Shown: piece after piece, positions 1 to 7,193 of the stretch
How positions within the stretch are numbered: position 1 is the stretch's first letter
How the letters are laid out: each line of letters begins with the position of its first letter
Source of the DNA: JBLNBN01 sp050260015
GTDB taxonomy: Bacteria > Bacteroidota > Ignavibacteria > Kapaibacteriales > UBA2268
Length of the DNA: 15,450 nt
Direction: 5' to 3'
Assembly (NCBI GenBank): GCA_050260015.1
Contig: JBLNBN010000010.1
Span: forward strand, 1-15,450
The notes under the pieces: generated by a model
Seen by the model: the letters and a program-made list of their open reading frames with translations, nothing else
Databases searched by the model: none
Told to the model about the DNA's origin: nothing
Translations under genes and position numbers: made by a program

Positions 1-2974
1 TCGTAAACGACCAGGCCTCCGACCAAAAGCCCTTTTGGGAGCCTTTTACGGCTCGCGCCCGCCAGAAGTACTTCGAGCTAAGCCGAAGGCCCGTCGTGTC
101 GTACGTCTTCGCAGCCGTTGCTCGCGGGGCGCCGCTAAAGGCCAGGCTCGTGTCTATCTGTATTTCATAAGTATAGGAGCCCGCCGGGGCGAATTCCCAG
201 GTTAGGGTTAAGTTGGGCGGGAGCCCCGCAGCCTTGTCCGCCGGGCTTACGAGCGTCGGCGGCTCGATGCCCGTAGTGAAATTCCAGGCATTCGACCAGG
301 CGCTGATAGCTGGCTCTACTCCTGCGCGTACGCGCCAAAAATATTTCGTGTCGTAGGAAAGCCCGTCGACAATGACCGTCGTATCCGCAATATCCGACTT
401 CACGATTTCAGCCGCCGTAAACTCTGGCGAAGTCGAGACCTCTATGTCGTAGCTGGGAGCGTCAACTACTTTATTCCACTTAAGAACGACAGATCTGTCG
501 AGTCCCCGCGAATTGTTTGTCGGCGAGACGAGAGTCGGCGCCAGGAGCGTCGTGCGGAAGTTCCAGACTTCGCTCCACTCGCTCGAGTTCGTCTTCGTCC
601 GCGCCTTCACGCGCCAGAAGTACTGCGTATTCGGCGTAAGCGCCGTCGTTGTCACGCTTGTTTGCGTCGTCGAGTCCTGCGCGAATACGATAGCCGTAAA
701 GTTGCTCTTAGTGGAAACCTCGACGGAGTAGTAATCGGCTTCCGAGACCGGCTCCCATTTTAATTCGGCTAGGAATGATACTCCCGTCGAATCTTTCGCA
801 GGCGATATTAGGATAGGGCCGCCGAGCTTAGTCATGAACGACATCGTATTCCATGGACTATACTGATCGTTTACCCGCGACCGGACGCGGGCGTAGTAAT
901 TTTTACCAAGAATTAAGGGATAAGCAGGCGTAAAGGTAGTGTCCGAAGTGACGACCCATTCATCGATATTGCTGAAATCGTCGGCCTGGGAGTATTGCAT
1001 TTCGTAGAGTTCCGCCAGCCTACCGGAATTCCACTTAAAAGTCATCGCCGTATCGATCCCTTCAAAGGATTGCCGCGGATATATCCAGGCGGGAACGCCC
1101 AAAAAATGTCTATCAATAATCTTTAGAATGTTATTTCTTGCTATGAAGATATTTCCTTCTGCGTCGCTCTCAATTTCCTTGTATTCTCCCATATTAATCC
1201 CGGTCGAGAGCGAATCCCAGTGAATGAAATCCTCCGATCGACGGACATCGTACCTGGTATTGAAGCCGTCAAAAATGCGGGTGATCGCATAAACGTAGCC
1301 TTCAGGCCCCACCGCAAAATTCATGATTGAGAAGCTTCTATTCTGGGGATAGCCTAAGGTTGTCGATTGCCAGTTTTGCCCGAAGTCGGCCGTATGATAC
1401 ATTTTCTTTCCTCCGCCGATCCAGAGGCGATTAGACGCGCTAAAGCGCACTTCCGAGACAGGTTCGGGGAAGTCGGCGATCATTTCCCAAACTTGTCCCT
1501 GGTCGCGGGAAATGTCCACTGCGCTATCGCCAAACGCGACGACTAATTCGCCGGTCCTGGCAAACGACAAGTTGCTGAACGGTTTATTTTGACTTGTTCG
1601 GATCTCCGTCCAATCAATTTTATTCAGGCTTTTAAATATTTTGAATTCTGGCGGGGGCGGGGGCTCGCCTTGAAAGATCTTAATAGTAGTAACGAAGATC
1701 GCTTGCTGCGGGCTGATCTCTACGTCGTTAACGACGCGTCCGTTCAGGAACGGGACGGGCAGCCAATTTGCTCCCGAATTGGTAGAATACATCATGCCGT
1801 TCACGGTTCCTATATAAACCGTCCCCGCGCTATCCAAAGCGAAGCAGTTTACGTTCATCGTGTCCAGTCCAAGCGAAGACCATGTCGCGCCATAATCGGT
1901 CGAACGTCTTATCGGGGAGGCGTTATATTTTGCATAAATGAGGCCATTTTTGAAGGCTCCTATAGCGTATTGCGACGGTATTTCAATAACTTTTCCTCCC
2001 GACTTGAACGTGCGGGCGTGGTCGTCGCTATAGTTCGAGGAGTTCCAAAGGTCGGTATAGAGAACGTAGCCGGTATTGTCGCAGGTTATTGAGCCAACTC
2101 CCTGGTCGAACGCCGTGGCCTGCCGCCAGCGGAACCATACGTTCTGATCGTTGTAATGCACGCCCCTGGAGCGCGTGCCGGCGACGACTTCGCGCTGGCC
2201 GTTGATGGTGAGACAGGTTACGTATTTATCCCCGATAGTGGCGGTATCGTAAGGCGACCACGACGTACCGTGATTTCCCGAGAAGTAAACGCCGTCGCCG
2301 TTCGTGGCGGCATACATTAGGCTATTGGCAGCGACGATGATCTGATTAATGAATTTATTATTTAACCCGCTGTTGTTAGCTGTCCACGTTCTCCCGGTAT
2401 CGCGGGACATAAAGATGCCCCCTCCGTACGTGCCTGCGAGTATATAACCGTTCTGGGCGGTTGCAATTGTTTTTACATCCTGGTATTTTAGGTTCTTCCT
2501 GCTGTTAGTCCAATTTGCGCCTTTATTGGTAGACATAAAAACGCCGCTGCCATACGAACCTGCGAGCAACATATTACCCGGCCCGAAAGCGAGCGTCGTA
2601 ATGTTCTTGTTCGTGAGGCCGGTCGACGCGGCGCTCCAGGAGGTTCCGTTATCGGTTGAACGGTAAACCCCGCCGCCCTGGGTCGCGGCGTATCCTTCGC
2701 CGTTCTTGTCGAATAGTAAATCGTTAACGAACGGCTCGGACAAACCCGCGTCCGATTTGGTCCATGTTAGGCCTTTATCTGTAGATCGATACACCCCGCC
2801 GCCCCAAACAGCGCAAAAGGCTACGTTCGTATTCGGATTTACTGCGATTTTATTCATAACGCCGCCGCCGGGAAATTTCGCGGGATTGGCAAAGTCATGC
2901 GCCGATACGCTTCCGCCTAGTATTGGGAGAGCGAACAAAGAAATACATAGAATACGTATTAAATATTGCTTCAT
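1..2974 (-). CDS. Exported Asp-box (BNR/sortilin-like) beta-propeller protein with fibronectin type III repeats, 3' end missing
   Basis: The frame is open for about 991 codons from the ATG at 2974 (GGAG eight bases upstream) to the window edge, so the C-terminus is missing. Residues 1-25 are a signal peptide ending in VSA. Residues about 30-600 carry Asp-boxes: STDKGLTW (64), STDNGTSW (106), STNKGANW (148), SRDTGRTW (190) and SGNHGTSW (232), exactly 42 residues apart, then more diverged ones such as STDYGATW and STNSGANW. This is a beta-propeller of the photosystem-II-assembly/sortilin type. A proline run lies near residue 438. Four FN3-like modules of 90-95 residues begin near 625, 720, 810 and 903, with YFWRVRA and W(S/N)xxWNFTT motifs. 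In FCB bacteria such proteins are usually secreted, often through type IX secretion with a C-terminal sorting domain, but that end is not visible. Ligand or substrate is unknown. It is transcribed away from the flagellar cluster and probably has no functional tie to it. Confidence 0.88.
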   Translation of the reverse strand, partial: MKQYLIRILCISLFALPILGGSVSAHDFANPAKFPGGGVMNKIAVNPNTNVAFCAVWGGGVYRSTDKGLTWTKSDAGLSEPFVNDLLFDKNGEGYAATQGGGVYRSTDNGTSWSAASTGLTNKNITTLAFGPGNMLLAGSYGSGVFMSTNKGANWTNSRKNLKYQDVKTIATAQNGYILAGTYGGGIFMSRDTGRTWTANNSGLNNKFINQIIVAANSLMYAATNGDGVYFSGNHGTSWSPYDTATIGDKYVTCLTINGQREVVAGTRSRGVHYNDQNVWFRWRQATAFDQGVGSITCDNTGYVLYTDLWNSSNYSDDHARTFKSGGKVIEIPSQYAIGAFKNGLIYAKYNASPIRRSTDYGATWSSLGLDTMNVNCFALDSAGTVYIGTVNGMMYSTNSGANWLPVPFLNGRVVNDVEISPQQAIFVTTIKIFQGEPPPPPEFKIFKSLNKIDWTEIRTSQNKPFSNLSFARTGELVVAFGDSAVDISRDQGQVWEMIADFPEPVSEVRFSASNRLWIGGGKKMYHTADFGQNWQSTTLGYPQNRSFSIMNFAVGPEGYVYAITRIFDGFNTRYDVRRSEDFIHWDSLSTGINMGEYKEIESDAEGNIFIARNNILKIIDRHFLGVPAWIYPRQSFEGIDTAMTFKWNSGRLAELYEMQYSQADDFSNIDEWVVTSDTTFTPAYPLILGKNYYARVRSRVNDQYSPWNTMSFMTKLGGPILISPAKDSTGVSFLAELKWEPVSEADYYSVEVSTKSNFTAIVFAQDSTTQTSVTTTALTPNTQYFWRVKARTKTNSSEWSEVWNFRTTLLAPTLVSPTNNSRGLDRSVVLKWNKVVDAPSYDIEVSTSPEFTAAEIVKSDIADTTVIVDGLSYDTKYFWRVRAGVEPAISAWSNAWNFTTGIEPPTLVSPADKAAGLPPNLTLTWEFAPAGSYTYEIQIDTSLAFSGAPRATAAKTYDTTGLRLSSKYFWRARAVKGSQKGFWSEAWSFT

Positions 2975-3060
2975 ATTTACTGCTCCGTTTAATTCATACA
3001 TTAGTTAAATTAACAAATAAAATCAACAAAAGTTACGATTGTTTAAAAATATTTATTGGC

Positions 3061-3107
3061 GAATAATGCGCATTGTCAATATGCGCTCATAATAATGCGG
3101 ATTATTC
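3061..3107. repeat. Imperfect inverted repeat in the divergent intergenic region
   Basis: GAATAAT at 3061-3067 is matched by ATTATTC at 3101-3107. Between them GCGCAT and ATGCGC form a second 6-bp stem. It lies between two divergent genes, so it is not a terminator for either. It may be an operator or simply a fold in AT-rich DNA. The 318-base gap (2975-3292) otherwise shows only AT-rich sequence and the sigma-54-type promoter; I could not assign a promoter for the minus-strand gene. Confidence 0.4.
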
Positions 3108-3244
3108 TTCAATAATATTGTCCTCCGCGCTCAAATTTTAACTTTGAAACTTATCAATATCTTTCGTGGACAAGCAGTAAATCATTATCATATCAAAACT
3201 TTACCCTGATTCATTGCGTCCCGTCGTCCGTCCCTGGAGATATA

Positions 3245-3259
3245 TGGCACAACCCTTGA
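3245..3259 (+). promoter_or_regulatory. Sigma-54-type (-24/-12) promoter of the flagellar cluster
   Basis: TGGCAC, five bases, then TTGA. The -24 GG (3246-3247) is followed by exactly ten bases before the -12 position (3258-3259), as RpoN promoters require; the -12 dinucleotide is GA instead of the usual GC. Transcription would start near 3270, giving flgF a leader of about 22 bases that holds its GGAGGG ribosome site (3278-3283). RpoN control of rod and ring genes is well known in flagellar hierarchies of other bacteria. No upstream activator site was identified. Confidence 0.62.
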
Positions 3260-3292
3260 AGTCTTCGGGGCGTAAACGGAGGGAACCGCAAA

Positions 3293-4072
3293 ATGTTAAA
3301 GGAATTATACACGGCCGCTCTCTCGATGCTTAACTCCCAAACGAAGCTCGAGGTAACGGCGAACAATATGGCGAACGCGTCCACCGCGGGATTTAAGCGG
3401 CAGGGCGTTTTCGAACAAAATTTAATCGACGCCCGGGCGAACCTTTACAATACGAAAGGCGACGCCGAGCAGAACGACTCTCCGATAGGATCGTTTACGG
3501 ACTTTTCAGCGGCGGCCATGCAGCAAACTGGCAACTCGCTGGACATAGCTATAGAAGGCGAAGGATTTTTCCTGCTAAAGGACGATGAGGGAAAGGATTT
3601 CCTGACGCGCGCGGGGAATTTCCGTTTGAGAGAAGATGGAGCGATCGAAGCCATGGACGGCAAACTTCTCTCCGGGGACGGCGGCCCGATAAATATTTAC
3701 GAGAAGACATCCCTAACGGCCCAGGGCGCCGAGGACGGGCGCGCGATGAATATTCGCGTAGCGCAAAGCGGGGAAATATTCGTAAACGACAAATCAATAG
3801 GGCATCTAAAGATCGCTAAAGTCGATACGCCGAACGCGCTTCAACGAATATCCGACTCCTGCTTCGTAGTGGAAGGGGAATCGGACGTCAGCTTTCTGCC
3901 GCAATCGGAAGTAAACGTCCGCCAGGGCTGGCTCGAAGGCTCCAACGTTAGCGTCGTTCGGGAAATGGTCGAGATGATCGAGCTTCAGAGGATGTTCGAA
4001 GCCGGGAGCAAGATAATTCATACTAATAACGAAACCCTCGATAAGTCAATTTCAATGGGTAGATACCAATAA
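3293..4072 (+). CDS. flgF: Flagellar proximal rod protein FlgF
   Basis: A structural subunit of the periplasmic rod, exported by the flagellar type III apparatus, so it has no signal peptide. At 259 residues it is close to the usual FlgF length (251 in E. coli). The N-terminus has the rod/hook signature ANNMANASTAGFKRQ (23-37). TGNSLDIAIEGEGFF (79-93) is the central FlgE/F/G motif, and LEGSNVSVVREMVEMIELQR (214-233) is the C-terminal coiled-coil motif. It is less consensus-like than the next gene, and its position before flgG supports FlgF over FlgG. The ATG is fixed by GGAGGG ten bases upstream. It is the first gene of the cluster, directly behind a sigma-54-type promoter. Confidence 0.9.
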   Translation: MLKELYTAALSMLNSQTKLEVTANNMANASTAGFKRQGVFEQNLIDARANLYNTKGDAEQNDSPIGSFTDFSAAAMQQTGNSLDIAIEGEGFFLLKDDEGKDFLTRAGNFRLREDGAIEAMDGKLLSGDGGPINIYEKTSLTAQGAEDGRAMNIRVAQSGEIFVNDKSIGHLKIAKVDTPNALQRISDSCFVVEGESDVSFLPQSEVNVRQGWLEGSNVSVVREMVEMIELQRMFEAGSKIIHTNNETLDKSISMGRYQ

Positions 4073-4076
4073 GCCG

Positions 4077-4111
4077 CCCGCTAAGTCTTGATAAGATAGA
4101 AGCGGGTTTTT
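4077..4111 (+). terminator. Terminator-shaped hairpin between flgF and flgG
   Basis: CCCGCT (4077-4082) pairs with AGCGGG (4101-4106), and an inner TCTT/AAGA pairing is possible in the loop. Five T follow at once (4107-4111). This has the layout of an intrinsic terminator, although the loop is long, and it lies four bases after the flgF stop and inside an otherwise continuous operon. It could be a partial terminator, an attenuator or an RNA-stability element. Confidence 0.45.
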
Positions 4112-4135
4112 ACATGGAAGTACAGGGCTAATAAA

Positions 4136-4924
4136 ATGGATAAAACTTTAAGAACTGCCGCGACGGGACTCACCGCGCAGCAGAGATTTGTAGAAATCAT
4201 CTCCAATAATATAGCGAACGTGAACACGACCGGATTTAAGAAAGTACGGCCGGAGTTCCAGGATTTGCTGTATGAAACTCTCCAACCCGCCGGTAACGTC
4301 GCTTTGACGGGCGTAGAACCCCTGAACGAAGTGCAGATCGGATCCGGTACGGAGCTAACCGCCACAACCAAGCAATTCAAGCAGGGCGACGTTCACTCAA
4401 CGGGCAATTCGCTCGACCTGGCGATCAACGGCGAAGGATTTTTCGTAGTTCGCAAGCCAGACAACACGTTGGGCTATACCCGCGACGGCTCCTTCCAATT
4501 GGACCGCAACGGGCAAATGGTAACCTCCCAGGGATTTCCTTTAGAGCCTGGATTTACAATACCCGGGGATGCGACTGAAGTTCAAATTTCACGCGACGGT
4601 GCGGTCAGCATTATTACCCCCGGTTCGACGGACGCTCAATTATTGGGGCAAATCGAGCTGGCAAGGTTCGTAAATCCGGCCGGGCTGCGCTCGATGGGCG
4701 ATAATCTTTACGTGGAAACGCCCGCTTCAGGTTCGGCGACGTTTGAAACGCCGGGCGAGAACAACTCCGGCGAGATTATCCAATCGCACCTCGAAAGCTC
4801 TAATGTGGACATAGTCGAGGAAATGGTAAATATGATTACGGCGCAGCGCGCATACGAGCTAAATTCCAAATCCGTGCGCACGAGCGACGAAATTCTCGGC
4901 ATTGCCGTGGGGCTTAAGAGGTAA
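4136..4924 (+). CDS. flgG: Flagellar distal rod protein FlgG
   Basis: The distal rod subunit that runs through the P and L rings to the hook. At 262 residues it matches the family (260 in E. coli). The N-terminal signature SNNIANVNTTGFKKVRPEFQ (23-42) and the FlgG-type LLYETLQPAG (44-53) are both present. QIGSGTELTATTKQFKQGD (67-85) and TGNSLDLAINGEGFF (89-103) are strongly FlgG-like. The C-terminal HLESSNVDIVEEMVNMITAQ (218-237) is the canonical rod/hook coiled-coil motif. The start has AGGG about eight bases upstream. It follows flgF by 63 bases, a gap filled by a terminator-like hairpin, and is five bases from flgA. Confidence 0.96.
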   Translation: MDKTLRTAATGLTAQQRFVEIISNNIANVNTTGFKKVRPEFQDLLYETLQPAGNVALTGVEPLNEVQIGSGTELTATTKQFKQGDVHSTGNSLDLAINGEGFFVVRKPDNTLGYTRDGSFQLDRNGQMVTSQGFPLEPGFTIPGDATEVQISRDGAVSIITPGSTDAQLLGQIELARFVNPAGLRSMGDNLYVETPASGSATFETPGENNSGEIIQSHLESSNVDIVEEMVNMITAQRAYELNSKSVRTSDEILGIAVGLKR

Positions 4925-4929
4925 TTAGG

Positions 4930-5436
4930 ATGAAATTTGCAACGGTCGGCTTTTTATTGATTTTATTTGCCTATAATGCGTTCGCGGGTTCGGAATTTTC
5001 CTCGGAAAGCCTGGAGGCCGCATGCCGTTCATACCTGCGGAAAAACGCGCCGGCCGGGGCCCAGATAGAAATACTTCAGAAAATAAAGCCCGAAGCGTTC
5101 GGGAGCGACGGCGTACGCGCAAAATGCCGGGGCGAGGCTTTCGAGGGCCTGGGACGCGTTGAAATTGAATTTCAACAGGGCGGGGAAGTTATTAAAACGA
5201 TAAGCGTGGCCGCAAAAGTAAAATCGAGCTCGAAAGCGCCTGAAATAATAGTTAAACGCGGCGACAGGATCGCGCTCGAGGTGCGTTCCGGCGCGATTAC
5301 GGTTCGTACTGAATCAATCGCGCTGGAGGCCGGCGCGCTGGGCGAATGGATAAAAGTTAAACGGGAATCGGGCGCGATAGAAACGCTACGCGCAAGGGTT
5401 ACGGGTCCCGGCGTCGCTTTGATCGAATGTCAATAG
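4930..5436 (+). CDS. flgA: Flagellar P-ring assembly chaperone FlgA
   Basis: A periplasmic chaperone thought to hold FlgI monomers for P-ring assembly. Residues 1-19 are a Sec signal peptide ending in NAFA. The C-terminal half has the SAF/FlgA pattern: IIVKRGDRIALEVRSGAITV, then a segment with ALEAGALGEWIKVK, then a final beta-strand region ending ALIECQ. Two cysteines (AACRS, AKCRG) in the N-terminal half could form a disulfide. At 168 residues it is shorter than E. coli FlgA (about 219), so the N-terminal domain is reduced. It starts five bases after flgG, with GAGG in the flgG end serving as ribosome site. It precedes flgH and flgI, its expected partners. Confidence 0.86.
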   Translation: MKFATVGFLLILFAYNAFAGSEFSSESLEAACRSYLRKNAPAGAQIEILQKIKPEAFGSDGVRAKCRGEAFEGLGRVEIEFQQGGEVIKTISVAAKVKSSSKAPEIIVKRGDRIALEVRSGAITVRTESIALEAGALGEWIKVKRESGAIETLRARVTGPGVALIECQ

Positions 5437-5494
5437 CACGCGGCGCCCCGAGGATTTATTGGTTAAAAATGAGATATAATAAAAGAAATATTGC

Positions 5495-5498
5495 GAGG
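5495..5498 (+). promoter_or_regulatory. Ribosome binding site deciding the flgH start
   Basis: GAGG six bases before the ATG at 5505. The two in-frame upstream ATGs (5427, 5469) lack such a site, and the one at 5427 lies within flgA. Starting at 5505 also places a clean signal peptide at the N-terminus. Confidence 0.65.
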
Positions 5499-5504
5499 CT
5501 GACT

Positions 5505-6077
5505 ATGCGCGGACTAATTATAGCTATTTTACTTTTCCCGGCCCTCTTCCTGGCGGCCGAAGCCCAGTTTGCGCAAAACAGCTCGCGCTCGCTCTTTTCC
5601 GACGTTAAGGCGTTTAAGCAGGGCGACGCCGTCACCGTAATAATAGTCGAGGACACCCGCGCGGATAATTCCGCGACCACGTCAAACGGCAGAACCACGG
5701 AACTGGGCGGTTCGGTCGCGGCGGGTAGCGGTTCGACCGATTTCGACGCTAACGCCAATCTCGGCACAAGCAATAACTTCAGGGGTTCGGGAAGCTCCTC
5801 GCGAGATGAATCAATTAGATCGAAGCTCAGTGCGCGCGTCGTTTCCGTTGATCAAAACGGTAACCTAAAAATTGAAGGCGCCCGCTCGACAAAAGTAAAC
5901 GGCGAGACTCAAAAAATAATCATTAGCGGCATGGTTAGGCCCGTCGACATAACGTCGGACAACTCCGTTTATTCCTATAATATAATGGACCTAACGCTTA
6001 CGATAGACGGCGAGGGCTCCGTGAGCTCCACGCAGGAGCCCGGATTGATAACAAAATTCTTCAGGATACTATTCTAA
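5505..6077 (+). CDS. flgH: Flagellar L-ring protein FlgH (no lipobox cysteine)
   Basis: Forms the outer-membrane L ring, a bushing for the rod. From the ATG at 5505 the protein is 190 residues. Residues 1-20 are a hydrophobic signal ending AAEA. The mature part shows the family pattern: SLFSDVKAFKQGDAVTVIIV (29-48), a low-complexity Ser/Gly/Asn stretch (about 55-100), LSARVVSVDQNGNLKIEGAR (108-127), ISGMVRPVDITSDNSV (140-155), and a final EPGLITKFFRILF. E. coli-type FlgH is a lipoprotein with a cysteine after the signal peptide. No cysteine exists anywhere in this protein, so it is predicted to be cleaved by ordinary signal peptidase and not lipidated. Its TAA is immediately followed by the flgI ATG. 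Confidence 0.92.
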   Translation: MRGLIIAILLFPALFLAAEAQFAQNSSRSLFSDVKAFKQGDAVTVIIVEDTRADNSATTSNGRTTELGGSVAAGSGSTDFDANANLGTSNNFRGSGSSSRDESIRSKLSARVVSVDQNGNLKIEGARSTKVNGETQKIIISGMVRPVDITSDNSVYSYNIMDLTLTIDGEGSVSSTQEPGLITKFFRILF

Positions 6078-7184
6078 ATGCGACAAAAAGCGAGAAATAT
6101 ATCCGTCGCCATAGCTTTTATTCTGGCTTCAGCTCTTACCGCGCAAGCGGCGAGAATAAAAGACATAGCGCACATCGAGGGCCTGGGCGGTTCGCAGGTG
6201 ATCGGCTACGGACTCGTAACCGGTTTGAACAATACCGGGGACAACCAAAACACCAGCTTTACCGTGCAATCCATTACGAATATGCTTAAAAGGTTCGGCA
6301 TAACCGCGCCGCAGCGCAATCCTCGCGTACGAAACGTAGCGGCCGTAATGGTCACGGCAACCGTTCCGCCATTCGCCAAAAAAGGTTCGAAGATAGACGT
6401 ACAGGTCTCGTCGATGGGAGACGCGAGCTCCCTGCAGGGCGGCATACTGCTAATGACTCCGCTCTCGACGTCCGACGGAACGATTGTCGGCATGGCGCAG
6501 GGAGCTGTTTCCGTAGGCGGTTACGACGCGCGGTCGCTTGGTTCCCGCATTTCGAAGAACGTCGCGACGACGGGCAGGACGCCCTCGGGATTGATACTTG
6601 AAAAGAATATGGACCAAGCCGTTGCGAACTCGGGCGAACTGAGAATCAGCCTGCGCGAGCCGGACTTTACTACGGCGACCCGCATCGCCGAAGCGATCGG
6701 GAACGCCGGGGGATCGCCTGCGGAAGCGATGGACGCCGGTTCGGTCGTAATAAAATTGCCCGCCGGCCAGTCTCCTGCGAAAACCGTGCAATTGATCGCG
6801 CAAATCGAAGCCCTCGAGGTGGAGACCGACGCCGTCGCAAGGGTTGTAATTAATGAAAGAACAGGAACCATTGTCGTAGGCTCCAACGTTCGATTGCAGC
6901 CGGCCACAATCGCTCACTCGGGGCTTGAAATAACTATCCAGAAGCAGGTGATCGTGCCGCAGCCCGCGCCTTTTACGATCAGGCCTCCCATGCCGGTCGA
7001 GACCGCCGAGATAACGGCGACCGAGGAAATGAACCCGGCTACGGCCTTCACAGTCGCCGGGGCGACAGTCCAGGACATGGCCAACGCTTTAAACTCTTTG
7101 CGCGTAAAGCCCCGCGATCTGATCGCCATTTTCCAGGCGTTAAAGGAAGCCGGCGCGCTCGAAGGCGAGCTGGTAATTCAATAG
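6078..7184 (+). CDS. flgI: Flagellar P-ring protein FlgI
   Basis: The periplasmic P-ring subunit that surrounds the distal rod at the peptidoglycan layer. At 368 residues it is full length (365 in E. coli). Residues 1-24 form a signal peptide ending AQA. The mature N-terminus ARIKDIAHIEGLGGSQVIGY and GLVTGLNNTGDNQNTSFT are hallmark FlgI sequence. Further conserved blocks include NPRVRNVAAVMVTATVPPFA, SSLQGGILLMTPLSTSDG, and a C-terminus with VKPRDLIAIFQALKEAGALE. The ATG abuts the flgH stop, with AGGA eleven bases upstream inside flgH, so translation is probably coupled. Confidence 0.97.
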   Translation: MRQKARNISVAIAFILASALTAQAARIKDIAHIEGLGGSQVIGYGLVTGLNNTGDNQNTSFTVQSITNMLKRFGITAPQRNPRVRNVAAVMVTATVPPFAKKGSKIDVQVSSMGDASSLQGGILLMTPLSTSDGTIVGMAQGAVSVGGYDARSLGSRISKNVATTGRTPSGLILEKNMDQAVANSGELRISLREPDFTTATRIAEAIGNAGGSPAEAMDAGSVVIKLPAGQSPAKTVQLIAQIEALEVETDAVARVVINERTGTIVVGSNVRLQPATIAHSGLEITIQKQVIVPQPAPFTIRPPMPVETAEITATEEMNPATAFTVAGATVQDMANALNSLRVKPRDLIAIFQALKEAGALEGELVIQ

Positions 7185-7193
7185 GAAGATTTT

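Noticed and set aside
513..731. Plus-strand open frame of 72 codons
   Set aside because: Shadow of the FN3 coding region on the other strand.
1..830. CRISPR-like periodic repeats from FN3-coding DNA
   Set aside because: Periodicity is about 280 bases, diverged and in frame: protein-domain duplication, not a CRISPR array.
1589..2092. Plus-strand open frame of 167 codons
   Set aside because: Antisense to the Asp-box/FN3 gene, which has a signal peptide and clear repeats through this stretch; no SD and no recognisable domain.
2706..3008. Plus-strand open frame of 100 codons
   Set aside because: Antisense to the N-terminus of the exported propeller protein and runs through its start; low-complexity translation.
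5427..5504. Longer N-terminus for flgH
   Set aside because: Starts inside flgA, lacks an SD, and would bury the signal peptide; the ATG at 5505 has GAGG and a clean signal sequence.
6450..6917. Minus-strand open frame of 155 codons
   Set aside because: Fully inside flgI, arginine-rich translation typical of antisense of a GC-rich gene.
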